From: an uncultured Flavobacteriales bacterium
GTDB lineage: Bacteria; Bacteroidota; Bacteroidia; Flavobacteriales_D; Parvicellaceae
Reading direction: 5' to 3'
Assembly (NCBI GenBank): GCA_943787725.1
Contig: CALSNM010000001.1
Coordinates: 186,001-250,000 of the forward strand
Length of the DNA: 64,000 bases
In this document: positions 51,737 through 63,169 of the stretch, in pieces
Numbering within the stretch: the stretch's first letter is position 1
Layout of the letters: every line of letters begins with the position of its first letter
Program-made: the position numbers and the translations under genes
Notes under the pieces: generated by a model
What the model saw: only the letters and a program-made list of their open reading frames with translations
Databases searched by the model: none
What the model was told of the DNA's origin: nothing

Positions 51737-53563
51737 TTGAAAACACTAAACCATATACTTTTATTTGTAATCCTGATGGGATTATTCTCTTCTTGTTCAA
51801 AAAAAGCGCCTGCCGAATTATCTCTTGAAGAAAAGTTGTCGGGTAAATGGACTTTGCATATTAATCGATATGCGGATGGAAATTATGTGCCCTTTGATTC
51901 TGCTGAGTATTTTATTGACTTTGACACAAAAATTGAATCATTCAATAGCAACATCATTGAAGGACTGCAAGACACGACCAACGGGTCTTGGATTCTTAAG
52001 TCTGAAGATTCACTTTTAACATTTACACCGTTTGTTTCAAGAAGTAAAATTCGTATTGATTCTACTGTTGTATTTCTGGATTCCAATAAACGGAAAGTTG
52101 TTTATTTTTCAGGAGGTCAGCAGATACTGAAAGATGAAAATGGCAATCTAGAACAAAAATTTGCCAATCAAACTATGTCGATCGATTACCTTGAGGGGGA
52201 TACCTTGATAATGGGAACATTAGGAATGACATCTTGCTTTATCAGAGACAACTCAGATTTACCTGAAATGGAACCCTATTCATATCTGTCTATCCTTAGA
52301 GGAATATTGGGAATGGCATTTCTATTGGTCATTGCCTGGTTGTTTAGTTCAAATAGAAAAGCGGTTAATTGGTCTTTAGTAGGAAAAGGAGTCGCTCTGC
52401 AGCTGATAATTGCTTTTTTAGTGTTGCAAGTTCCTTTTGTTGAAACCGGATTTGATTACATAAGCAAAGCTTTTGTTTGGGTTATTGCAAAAACCGATAT
52501 TGGAACGGATTTTTTATTTGGACAACTTGGAATCGGAAAAGTACAAGCTCCTCTGTTAACCTTTGCAATTAAAGTGTTGCCCACAATTATTTTCTTTTCT
52601 GCATTGGTTAGTCTTTTCTATTATTGGGGAATAGTCCAGAAAATCGTTTATGCTTTTGCCTGGATTATGAAAAAATTTATGCGCTTATCCGGCGCAGAAA
52701 GCCTTGCTGCTGCTGGAAACGTTTTTTTAGGACAAACGGAAGCTCCTTTGTTAGTTAAACCTTACTTGATGGGAATGACTAAGTCGGAAATCATGTGTCT
52801 GATGACTGGTGGAATGGCAACAATTGCAGGAGGAGTATTAGCTGCTTATGTTAATTTTTTAGGAGGTGATGATCCCGTAGAACAAGCATTTTTCGCCAAA
52901 CATTTATTAACAGCTTCAATTATTTCTGCACCTGCAGCTATAATAGCTGCGAAAATATTGGTTCCTGAAACAGAAAAAATAAACGAAGACTTAACCGTTT
53001 CAAAGGAAAAAATTGGTAGTAATGCTTTAGAGGCAATTTCCAACGGAACAACTGATGGATTAAAATTAGCCGTAAATGTTGGAGCGATGTTGTTAGTCTT
53101 TATAGCTTTAATGGCTCTGGGAAATGGTGTTTTAGGATGGATTGGAAGTATGAGTGGACTAAACTCTGCTATAGCCGAGAATACTGCTTATGGAGCCCTT
53201 TCGTTTGAGTTCATTTTAGGATATGCTTGTCGCCCTGTGGTTTGGATGATAGGAATTGAATGGGCGGATTCTATTTATGTTGGAGAATTACTCGGAACTA
53301 AAACGGTGTTGAATGAATTTGTTGCATATCCAAGGCTTGGAGAAATGAAAGATGGCGGAATGATCTCTCAGAAGTCAGTGATTATGAGCACCTATATGTT
53401 ATGTGGGTTTGCTAACTTTGCTTCTATTGGAATTCAAATAGGTGGAATAGGTGCGCTAGCTCCTACTCGAAAGGGATTATTGTCTCGACTAGGTGTAAGA
53501 GCTTTAATTGGCGGAACGGTTGCTTGTTTGCTGACTGCAGTTATTGTTGGAATGACACTATAA
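51737..53563 (+). CDS. Concentrative (NupC/CNT) nucleoside transporter with N-terminal lipoprotein-like domain
   Basis: N-terminal LMGLFSSCSKKAP lipobox; C-terminal FLGQTEAPLLVKPYLMGMTKSEIMCLMTGGMATIAGGVLAAYV; TTG start. Confidence 0.88.
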   Translation: MKTLNHILLFVILMGLFSSCSKKAPAELSLEEKLSGKWTLHINRYADGNYVPFDSAEYFIDFDTKIESFNSNIIEGLQDTTNGSWILKSEDSLLTFTPFVSRSKIRIDSTVVFLDSNKRKVVYFSGGQQILKDENGNLEQKFANQTMSIDYLEGDTLIMGTLGMTSCFIRDNSDLPEMEPYSYLSILRGILGMAFLLVIAWLFSSNRKAVNWSLVGKGVALQLIIAFLVLQVPFVETGFDYISKAFVWVIAKTDIGTDFLFGQLGIGKVQAPLLTFAIKVLPTIIFFSALVSLFYYWGIVQKIVYAFAWIMKKFMRLSGAESLAAAGNVFLGQTEAPLLVKPYLMGMTKSEIMCLMTGGMATIAGGVLAAYVNFLGGDDPVEQAFFAKHLLTASIISAPAAIIAAKILVPETEKINEDLTVSKEKIGSNALEAISNGTTDGLKLAVNVGAMLLVFIALMALGNGVLGWIGSMSGLNSAIAENTAYGALSFEFILGYACRPVVWMIGIEWADSIYVGELLGTKTVLNEFVAYPRLGEMKDGGMISQKSVIMSTYMLCGFANFASIGIQIGGIGALAPTRKGLLSRLGVRALIGGTVACLLTAVIVGMTL

Positions 53564-53665
53564 TACGTTAAATTCTGAGATCTTATTAACATTTCAAATC
53601 AACTTATTAACCTCGTTTTCAGCTACGGAAGTATTTAATTATTTTCGCTTTTCAAAATTCACAAC

Positions 53666-54490
53666 ATGCAACAATACCTTGAATTATTAGATCATATTTT
53701 AGAGAATGGAGATCAAAAGGGTGATAGGACTGGAACTGGAACAATCAGTTGTTTTGGTTACCAGATGCGTTTTGATTTAGCAGAAGGTTTTCCGGTATTG
53801 ACTACTAAGAAGTTACACTTAAAGTCAATTATTCATGAACTACTTTGGTTATTAAGCGGCGACACCAACATCCAATATTTAAAAGACCACAATGTGAAAA
53901 TCTGGGATTCTTGGGCTGATGAAAACGGAAACTTAGGGCCCGTATATGGTCATCAATGGAGAAATTGGAATAGCGATGGGATTGATCAAATTAAGGAAGT
54001 TGTAGATACCATTAAAAACAACCCAAACAGTAGAAGAATGATGGTCTCAGCCTGGAATCCAAGTGTAATGCCTGACACATCGGTTTCATTTACTGAAAAT
54101 GTAGCAAACGGTAAAGCTGCTTTACCTCCGTGTCATGCTTTTTTTCAATTTTATGTAACAGACGGTAAGCTCTCTTGCCAATTATATCAGCGCAGTGCAG
54201 ACACATTCTTAGGAGTCCCTTTTAATATTGCCTCTTATTCTCTGTTCACTATGATGATGGCGCAGGTTTGCAATTTAGAAGTAGGAGATTTCATACATAC
54301 TTTTGGTGATGTTCATTTGTATAACGACCATATTGAACAAGCTCAACTTCAAATTACCAGAACTCCCGGAGTATTGCCAACAATGAAAATTAACCCTGAA
54401 GTTAAAGACATTTTTGATTTTAAATTTGAGGATTTTGAATTGGTTAATTACGAGCCACAAGCGCACATCAAAGCAAGAGTTTCAGTTTAA
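53666..54490 (+). CDS. thyA: Thymidylate synthase
   Basis: [51 protein letters not shown]. Confidence 0.98.
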   Translation: MQQYLELLDHILENGDQKGDRTGTGTISCFGYQMRFDLAEGFPVLTTKKLHLKSIIHELLWLLSGDTNIQYLKDHNVKIWDSWADENGNLGPVYGHQWRNWNSDGIDQIKEVVDTIKNNPNSRRMMVSAWNPSVMPDTSVSFTENVANGKAALPPCHAFFQFYVTDGKLSCQLYQRSADTFLGVPFNIASYSLFTMMMAQVCNLEVGDFIHTFGDVHLYNDHIEQAQLQITRTPGVLPTMKINPEVKDIFDFKFEDFELVNYEPQAHIKARVSV

Positions 54491-54499
54491 TATTTCAGA

Positions 54500-55009
54500 A
54501 TGAAAGTATCTATTATAGTTGCAGTTGCAAACGACAACGTTATTGGGAAAGACAATGATTTGGTTTGGCATTTACCAAAAGACATGAAGTTTTTTATGGA
54601 TACTACGCTGCATCATTATGTCATTATGGGAAGAAAAAACTATGAATCTATCCCTGAAAAATACCGCCCTTTAAAAAATAGAACGAATGTAGTTGTTACT
54701 AGGAATTCCGATTTTCAAGCTCCAGACTGTGTTGTTGTTAGCTCCATACAAGAAGGAATTGAGGCTGCGCAAGAAAATGGTGATAAAGAATGCTTTATAA
54801 TTGGTGGAGGTCAAATTTATAAAGAGTCTTTAGAGATGAATGTCGTTGACAAAATGTATATAACCCATATTGACGAACAATTCGAAGGGGATACTTTTTT
54901 CCCAGGATTCGACAAAGAAGATTGGAATTTAAGAGTGTTAATAGAGCATGAAAAAGATGAAAAAAATACGCACAATTTCATCGTGGTTGAATATACGAAG
55001 AAAGGGTAA
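54500..55009 (+). CDS. folA: Dihydrofolate reductase
   Basis: IVAVANDNVIGKDNDLVWHLPKDMKFF, IIGGGQIYKESLE. Confidence 0.96.
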   Translation: MKVSIIVAVANDNVIGKDNDLVWHLPKDMKFFMDTTLHHYVIMGRKNYESIPEKYRPLKNRTNVVVTRNSDFQAPDCVVVSSIQEGIEAAQENGDKECFIIGGGQIYKESLEMNVVDKMYITHIDEQFEGDTFFPGFDKEDWNLRVLIEHEKDEKNTHNFIVVEYTKKG

Positions 55010-55014
55010 ACTTC

Positions 55015-56240
55015 TTAAGCTACCTTTAGTTTACTAATCTTTGAATTACCAAATTGTTCTTTTGCGTAATCAAGTGTAACATCCAACTTTTTAATATCCA
55101 TTGACGGAGCATTGAACATTGCATCCGTTAAAATAGCTTCGCAAATTGATCTTAATCCTCGAGCTCCCAATTTGAGATCCATAGCTTTATCAACTATAAA
55201 CTCAATTACATCTTTGTGAATGTTTAACTCTATATTATCTATTTCGAAAAGCTTGTTATATTGTTTTAGTAGGGAATTCTTCGGTTCAGTTAATATCGAA
55301 ACCAATGTCTCTTTATCTAAAGGATTTAAATAAGTCAATACCGGAAAACGTCCAATTAATTCAGGGATTAATCCATAAGTTTTTATATCCAATTGGTTTA
55401 CATAAGATAGAATATTCTCTTTAATACCTGCAAGTTCTGCTCCAGCACCAAAACCAATGGACTGTGTTTTCACTCTTCTTTCAATTATTTTCTGGATTCC
55501 ATCAAAAGCTCCACCACAAATAAATAAAATATTTTTAGTGTCTACTTGCGTCATTTTCTGTTCTGGATGTTTTCTTCCACCCTGAGGGGGAACACCGACA
55601 ATCGTTCCTTCCAATAACTTTAACATTGCTTGCTGAACCCCCTCACCCGAGACATCTCTTGTAATTGAAGGGTTATCACTTTTACGCGCAACCTTATCTA
55701 TCTCATCTATAAAAACTATCCCTCGTTCAGCGGATTTGACATCGTAGTCTGCAGCTTGCAGCAATCGTGACAAAATACTCTCCACATCTTCTCCTACATA
55801 ACCAGCTTCTGTTAAAACAGTTGCATCAGCAATACAAAATGGAACGTTAAGCATTTTTGCAATGGTTTTAGCTAAAAGTGTTTTTCCCGTTCCCGTTTCT
55901 CCACATAAAATGACATTGGATTTTTCAATTTCAATATCATCCTCCGTATCCTTCTGAAGCAACCTTTTGTAATGGTTGTAAACTGCTACAGATAACACCT
56001 TTTTCGATTCTTCCTGACCAATTACATATTCATTTAAGATTTTAATATTTCAGCTGGCTTAAGTAAGGTTAAAGATTTTTCTAAATCACTTGTAGTCTTT
56101 TGCCCAACTTCGTCTTGAACAATCAAATTTGCTTGTCCAATACATGCATCACAAATATGCCCGGTGATACCAGCAATCAAAACATCAACGTCTTTTTTCT
56201 GACGCCCACAAAACGAACAACTAATCTCTTCTACTGCCAT
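55015..56240 (-). pseudogene. clpX: ATP-dependent Clp protease ATP-binding subunit ClpX, split by one apparent frameshift
   Basis: Zn-finger part CSFCGRQKKDVDVLIAG...CDACIG (56034-56240) and AAA+ part [18 protein letters not shown]...; shifted frame between them reads [28 protein letters not shown]. Confidence 0.92.
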
Positions 56241-56445
56241 GTTTAAATATTAAGTCTTTTCCTTCAGAAGGAATGCAAATGTATGAAAAAAGAAGTAACC
56301 TATCCTTTGTAGGATTTAGAATCAAATTTCGGAATAAGAAATATTTAGAGCAATTTATTCTAACTTTTATTTCAATCGCAAATGGGATCGTTCTAAGTCA
56401 ACATTTCTAAATACTGTTTTCGTAGAATCCAAACAATTAACTATT

Positions 56446-56709
56446 CTAGTTTTCCATCATGAATAGACGAGCATAATCATCTTCAACTATCGTTTTTGGC
56501 GACTCCACTTCAATATTCTTGATTAATTAACTCTTTTAACAATTCGTTTGTTTCTTGCTGTAATGCGATTCTTTCATTTATTTTCCAATACCAGCAATTG
56601 AAGCCTCGCAGTGCTAAAAGATGACTACTGAAACAACGATAATAAACGAATATATTACGTAAGGATTATCAATGAAAGAGGATTGAACAGCAGCAATAGA
56701 AAGTTCCAT
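56446..56709 (-). pseudogene. Small single-TM protein with CWYWKINER motif, disrupted by two apparent frameshifts
   Basis: Manual translation: MELSIAAVQSSFIDNPYVIYSFIIVVSVVIF // LALRGFNCWYWKINERIALQQETNELLKELINQ // NIEVESPKTIVEDDYARLFMMEN*. Confidence 0.55.
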
Positions 56710-56953
56710 AGGACAAATTTGGTGGATATTTAATTTTAATAGATTTGGGTAAATATAGACATATTAATCAAAACTTTAAGGTGCCAAGACTCCCTAAAAA
56801 GGCTAATGGTCAACATTAAGAAATAGGAAAGTAAGGCAGAAATATGTTAAAAATTGGTAAATATCTTTATATCAACATGAACCATTCCGACAACGACATA
56901 AAAAAACCTCTTGCTATCTATTTGAATAACAAAAGGTTTAATTATTTATCTAG

Positions 56954-57026
56954 TTGTCCCACCAGGGCTCGAACCTGGACTCTTCTGTACCAAAAACAGA
57001 CGTGTTGCCAGTTACACCATGGGACA
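56954..57026 (-). tRNA. tRNA-Gln (anticodon TTG)
   Basis: Minus strand TGTCCCA...TGGGACA 7-bp acceptor; anticodon stem TCTGT/ACAGA with loop TTTTGGT; T-arm CCAGGTTCGAGCCCTGG. Confidence 0.93.
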
Positions 57027-57157
57027 ATTTCTCTTAACGAGGGCGCAAATATAAAGCTCCTTTTTAAAAATCAAACTATGGATGCAAAAAAATATGTAAA
57101 ATATACTGGGCATCTCTAAAAATCAAATAAAAGCCCGAAATTAAAGCCTAAGCCATA

Positions 57158-58066
57158 TTATTGTTTGGTAAACCTTATTGTTATGGTAAAGTTATTATCT
57201 GCAGAACTTACGTTTAACATATAATATCCACTCGCTAAATCAGAGGTCCCAATAGCAATCTTGTTCTTTCCAGAGATAACAGTCGTTGAAAAGTTATTTA
57301 ATTGCTTTCCAGAAATATCGATGATTGTAATATTTAAATTTGTATTTTGAATTGAATTAAATTCTAATGTTGCAGACTCATTTACCGGGTTAGGGTAAAG
57401 AGATGTAAAGCTAATTACTTCTTCATCTTCAATTCCAACAGACGCTGCTTGACTTTCGCTGATTACGTTCAATGTAAAACCACTTGCTTTAAGGACTACT
57501 GAAATTTGATCACAATACGTATCTGTGCACCCATTGGCATCAGTTATAGAAAGACAAATGGCATAATTACCAACTTGATTATAAGTATGCACTGGGTATT
57601 GTTGATTAGAAGTATTTCCATCTCCAAAATCCCAAGCATAAGTAAAAGGTGCAACTCCTCCAGCTGCCATATTAACTAAATAAACAACATTTGAAAACGT
57701 GTTGTTCAATGAATCATAAGCTTGCCACCAATAAAAATCCGAATTACATGTTGGAGGTGGAGGTGTATTTCCAACATATACAGAATCACAATAAGTATCC
57801 GTGCAACCCATTCCATCATCATAAGATAAACACACTTCATATGCTCCATTAGAATTGTAAGTATGATAAGTATCTCCATCTATCGTTGTTTGAATAGTAC
57901 CATCTCCCATCGTCCATAAATAAGTACCTGCAAGGGTAGAATCTAAGGTATAGAAATACATTTGACCATTTCCGGCATCATATGACATAAAAGTCGCATC
58001 GCATTGGGCCCAACTCGCGATTCCAACAACTAAAGCAATCATTAAAGTAGTAATTTTTTTCATCAT
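57158..58066 (-). CDS. PKD-domain secreted protein with T9SS type A sorting domain
   Basis: WDFGDGNTSNQQYPVHTYNQVGNYAICLSITDANGCTDTYC; C-terminus SGYYMLNVSSADNNFTITIRFTKQ. Confidence 0.85.
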   Translation of the reverse strand: MMKKITTLMIALVVGIASWAQCDATFMSYDAGNGQMYFYTLDSTLAGTYLWTMGDGTIQTTIDGDTYHTYNSNGAYEVCLSYDDGMGCTDTYCDSVYVGNTPPPPTCNSDFYWWQAYDSLNNTFSNVVYLVNMAAGGVAPFTYAWDFGDGNTSNQQYPVHTYNQVGNYAICLSITDANGCTDTYCDQISVVLKASGFTLNVISESQAASVGIEDEEVISFTSLYPNPVNESATLEFNSIQNTNLNITIIDISGKQLNNFSTTVISGKNKIAIGTSDLASGYYMLNVSSADNNFTITIRFTKQ

Positions 58067-58342
58067 TTTTATTTTTAAGTTAAAGTCTGAATTTTGTTGT
58101 TCAATTATGTAGACGTGAAAAATAATTAAAAGGGGGGTAGGTTTCTATTTATTTTATTTTCTGGCAACACGAACCCCTAAAACCAATATAAATATTGGAT
58201 TTATGTAAAAAAACTATACTCAAATAATTCTCATTTTTTAACATAAACTAATAATTAATGCTAAATAATACGGGTAGATTCACTTTTACACCTATTAAAG
58301 CATTAATTTTTTTAAATTCGCAACCTCAACAAAGCATTTATA

Positions 58343-61300
58343 ATGAGTTATAAAAAAATAAATAACATTACTGGATGGGTAGTTTTTTTAATTGCAACCA
58401 TCGTTTATTTACTTACAGCAGAGGAAACTACTAGCCTTTGGGATTGTGGTGAATATATAACTACAGCTAATAAACTAGAAGTTGGTCACCCACCGGGAGC
58501 TCCTTTCTTTATGATGCTAGGAAGACTATTTTCTGCCTTTTCAAGCCCTGAAAATGCGGCCTACATGGTAAATGCACTGTCAGCTTTAAGTAGTTCAGCT
58601 ACCGTATTATTTATGTTTTGGAGTTTAACCATGTTTGCTAAAAAACTAGCAAAGAAAGGGTCTAACCTACTTGACAAAGGACATATTGTTGCAATAATGG
58701 GAACTGGATTTGTAGGAGCCATGGCTTATGCATTTACCGATTCATTTTGGTTCTCTGCAGTTGAGGGAGAAGTATATGCGATGTCATCTTTCTTTACAGC
58801 AATTGTTTTTTGGGCTATTTTAAAATGGGAAGTTGAAGTTGATGTATTTAACAATGTCGACACAGAAAAAAGAAGAGGAAATCCAAATCGATGGATAATC
58901 TTTATTGCTTATATGATTGGTCTATCCATTGGTGTTCACTTGTTGAATTTACTTGCTATTCCTGCAATTGCTTTTGTTATTTATTTCAAAAAATATGAAT
59001 TCAACGTCAAAACTTTTTTAACTGCAGGAGTTATTTCTATTGTAACTCTGGGAGTGGTTCAAGCTGTTATCATACCCAAACTTCCTTCTATTGCGGACTC
59101 TTTTGAGCGTTTATTCGTAAACTCTTTAGGTATGCCATTTAATACCGGAGCATTCTTTTTTATTGCACTGCTTGCTGGAGGATTGGCATATGGAATCTAT
59201 TACACTGCGAAGAAACAAAAAGCAATGTGGAATACGTTAATTCTTTCATTTTCGGTGTTACTCATAGGATACTCTTCATTTACCATGATTGTTGTTCGCT
59301 CAAATGCAAATCCGCCACTGGATGAAAACAACCCAGAAACATTATCGGCACTTGTATCTTATCTTAAATCGTGATCAATATGGAACATGGCCTGTTCTTT
59401 ACGGACAGTATTGGAATACTCCGCAAAAAGGTTCCTGTGAAGCAAAAGATTTGCTGCCTGCTAAAGTCTCAAACATGAAAGTATTCACCCTTGAAGGAAT
59501 GAATTCTCGTTTTGAGACAGCAGCTAATAACGCGGTTAAAATTAACGAACTGATTAGTAATTTAGGCTTAAATGCAACTGTTGTTCCGAGCAGCAAGAAT
59601 CCTGGGAAAAATGTTATTACAATAATTGGTAGCGAACAATCATTCATGAATATGTTTGAATTGGAAGACTACCAGAATAGAGTTACCGCAGCAAACAAAG
59701 AACTTGCAGCGAACGGTATTGATTTAAACATTCAGTTTGGCAGTGAAGTCGGAGAAAAATACATAAATACATTTGCGCATAGACCAAAAGGAGAAAAAAC
59801 ATACGAAAAGCAGTTTATGACGCTTTTTCCAAGAATGTATAGACAAGGTGAAGGATCTAATTACAGAGTTTGGTGCGGTTATGAAGGAGACATCAACAAC
59901 CCTCTTCCGCCCACTTACAGGTATTTCGGTCAAGTTCCAGGCATGACCACTAGAAGCCAAGAGTATCAAAGATTATTGGAAGCTGGATACGAAAAAGAAG
60001 CTGCGGGACTTGAAAAAGACGGATTGTATAAACCTACAATGGGCGAAAATATTTCTTTCTTTAAGGACTATCAAATTAACTGGATGTATGTGCGCTATTT
60101 CCTGTGGAATTTTGCAGGTCGACAAAATGACACCCAAGGATACGGTTTAACTGGTCCAGGTAGCGAAATTTTAGATGGTAACTGGCTGAGCGGCGTTAAT
60201 TTTATTGACAATCAAAGGTTGGGAGCACAAGAAAACTTGCCTACAATACAGAGGCTAAATAAAGGGTATAACAAGTACTATTTATTGCCTCTAATACTTG
60301 CGCTAATTGGATTTATCTTTCATATAGTTAAGAGCCCTAAAGACTGGTTTGTTATTCTATTATTATTCCTATTAACAGGCCTAGCAATTGTTGTTTTCCT
60401 TAATCAAAAACCAAACGAGCCCAGAGAAAGAGATTACGCCTATGCTGCTTCTTTTTATGCTTTTGCATTTTGGATAGGTATTGGTGTTTATGCGTTATTT
60501 GATGCCGCGAGAAACATGAAATGGAAAGATTTAGGTATGGTTGCTGCGTATAGCTTGGGTGCTGGAGTTGTCCTTTATGGCTTAGAGACAGCTTTTAGTG
60601 CAGATGCGGCTACCGTAAATCATGCTTTTTCCTATACTATTTTTTATATGTCGGCTATCGCCTTAGCACTCCATGCTACAATGATTTTGATTGGAGATAC
60701 GCTTAAAAACAATCTAGCTCATGCAGCATTATCCACGGGGATGTGCCTGGTAGTTCCATTCATTTTAATTTACCAAAACTGGGACGATCATGACCGATCC
60801 AATCGATCTACGGCAAGAGATTTTGCTTACAACTATTTGGCTTCGTGCGACGAGAATGCAATGTTGTTTACAAATGGAGATAACGACACATTCCCATTAT
60901 GGTATATTCAGGATGTAGAAGGTGTACGAACAGATGTACGCGTTGCAAATATGAGCCTTTTAAGCACGGATTGGCATATCAACCAAATGAAACGTAAGGC
61001 TTGGGATTCCGATCCACTCCCGATTACTTTAAATGAGTTTGACTACAGAAATGGAACGCGTGATTTTGTAATTTTTGATGAAAGCCCATCTAAGAAAGGG
61101 AAATATTATTCTGCAAAAGAAGCGATTAACTTTATTATGAATGACCAACACTTAAAAGCATTCCCAGGTATGTGTAACCTAGAATCATATATCGATTTTA
61201 GAGGTGTTTATATTCCTGTCGATAAAGAAGCTGCACTTGCTAATGGAATTGTAACCCAGAAACAATATGATGCAGGTTTGGAAGATACCATTCGTTGGAA

Positions 61301-62180
61301 TTTAAGTGGAGGAGCTCTGTATAAGGCAGATTTGGCAGTTTTGGATATTCTTGCAAATTACAAATGGGACCGTCCTATCAACTTTGCTAGCCTAGGTGGA
61401 ATTGGAGCCAACAAAGGTATTGCAAAATATATGCAAGCTGAGGGTGTAACCTACAAGTTAACTCCAAAATTATTTGGTGCTAACGGAGGAACCAATACTT
61501 CAAAAATGTATGACCTAGTTATGAATGATAAATTCTTATGGGGTAACATGAAAGCAGAGGGTGTACTAGTGGATTATTACACATTAAGAATGGTTCAGAA
61601 TTTACGTATGCAAATGATGAAGTTAAGTGATGCTCTTATTGTTGAGGGGCAGAATGAAAAAGCAATCGCTATTTTGGATAAAACTTTCGAAATAATGCCT
61701 ATTGAGAATAATCAAGTTGCTCCAGATGACATTTGTTTTTATTTAGTTGGAAACTACTATGATGCTGCAAATTCTTTATCCGCTGCCGGTGATTCAACTT
61801 TATATCTTGAAACAAAAGCCAAAGGAGATAAAATAGGTAAACAATTGGCTTTACTTGAACTAGAAAAAATTGACCACTACCAAAGTTTGAACGAACACTT
61901 CTTTAATAAAGTTTGGGCTGAATGGGGTCGGTCATTGAATAATTTAGAAATGTTAAGACAAGCATCCATTGGAGGACTAGACCAAGAAGCTATGATTACT
62001 TCTGACCCTACTAACACTTTCTTTATCAACCAAGGAGCATTGGAGGGAACAGGCTATAGCACAACATTAATTAGCGCTAAACAAATATTTTTGAATAAAG
62101 GTTATACTAAACAAGCATTTTTCACTAGTCCTCAAAGGTTTCCTGTTGTATTAGCTCAATATTGCTGGATGAATAAATAA
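58343..62180 (+). pseudogene. DUF2723 family large membrane protein, split by one apparent frameshift
   Basis: ORF 58343-59374 (TAEETTSLWDCGEYITTANKLEVGHPPGAPFFMMLGR) and 59289-62180 join at ~59366: ...LVSYL-NRDQYGTWPVLYGQYWNTP. Confidence 0.88.
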
Positions 62181-62186
62181 AATTTG

Positions 62187-62218
62187 AAAAAGGAGAGACA
62201 GTTTCTCTCCTTTTTTTT
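62187..62218 (+). terminator. Intrinsic terminator after the DUF2723 gene
   Basis: AAAAAGGAGAGA-CAGTT-TCTCTCCTTTTTTTT. Confidence 0.88.
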
Positions 62219-62222
62219 GAAA

Positions 62223-62849
62223 ATGTATTTTGTAAAAACGCCAAAAATAGCTCGAGCTTTTAATAAGAAAGCAATTTGGAATATTCCGAACAACGATAAA
62301 GAGGTATTTTTAACGTTTGACGATGGACCTACTCCACTAATTACACAGCATACGCTAGACATCCTCAAAAATCACCAAATTAAGGCGACATTTTTTTGCT
62401 TGGGAAAGCATGTTGAAAATCACCCTGAAATATTCAAGAAAATTATAGATGAAGGGCACGCAGTTGGAAATCATTCGTATTCTCACTTAAAAGGATGGAC
62501 AACAAAAAACGAAGAGTACCTGGAAGATGTTCGAAAAGGAGAAGCGATTATAAAATCCAATTTATTTAGACCTCCGTACGGAAAAATTAAACGAAGCCAA
62601 GTAAATTTACTAAATCCGCAAACTAAAATTATTCTCTGGGATGTTCTTCCCGGTGACTTTTCTCCTTCTAATAATGTAGAAAAAATAATATCAAATACGC
62701 TGGGCGCAGTGGAATCAGGATCCATTATCGTATTGCACGATAACGCTATCTGTGGAAATAAAATGTTACAAGCACTTCCATTTATCATTGACAAACTGAA
62801 AGAAAAACAATACAACTTTTCAGCAATAACCCAACAGACACTGCCTTAA
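62223..62849 (+). CDS. Polysaccharide deacetylase (NodB-like)
   Basis: VFLTFDDGPTPLITQHTLDILKNHQIKATFFCLGKHVE, GNHSYSHL, FRPPYG; start moved to ATG 62223, past the terminator. Confidence 0.92.
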   Translation: MYFVKTPKIARAFNKKAIWNIPNNDKEVFLTFDDGPTPLITQHTLDILKNHQIKATFFCLGKHVENHPEIFKKIIDEGHAVGNHSYSHLKGWTTKNEEYLEDVRKGEAIIKSNLFRPPYGKIKRSQVNLLNPQTKIILWDVLPGDFSPSNNVEKIISNTLGAVESGSIIVLHDNAICGNKMLQALPFIIDKLKEKQYNFSAITQQTLP

Positions 62850-62980
62850 AATAAAATCTTACATAATAATTAACAGTCAATTACAATATTTTGTTGGTTA
62901 AATCGTCTAATAATTAAAGCTTCGAATATTTTATAGGATAAGCTTTAGATACAAACTATATTTGCAAAAAAAAAGACTTC

Positions 62981-63169
62981 ATGAAGTTGACTGCATATGA
63001 CAAACTTAGAGTTATTTTAGGCGTTTTGCTTATTGCCTTTATGGTAATGGCTACGCTTAAATATGGATTAAAGGGTAGTCCTATGTTTAAAATAGCGGTT
63101 TTAGCCCTTGATGCAATTGTTATTTATTATGCAGTTAACAGACTGATATTAAGAAAAAAAGAAAAATAA
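62981..63169 (+). CDS. Small two-TM hypothetical membrane protein
   Basis: 62 aa, two hydrophobic segments; stop overlaps the start of the SPFH gene. Confidence 0.55.
   Translation: MKLTAYDKLRVILGVLLIAFMVMATLKYGLKGSPMFKIAVLALDAIVIYYAVNRLILRKKEK

Noticed and set aside
56844-57119. ORF of 91 aa on the plus strand
   Set aside because: It lies antisense across tRNA-Gln and has no recognisable protein features.
62184-62222. N-terminal extension (MKKERQFLSFFLK) of the polysaccharide deacetylase
   Set aside because: TTG start inside a terminator hairpin; ATG 62223 preferred.
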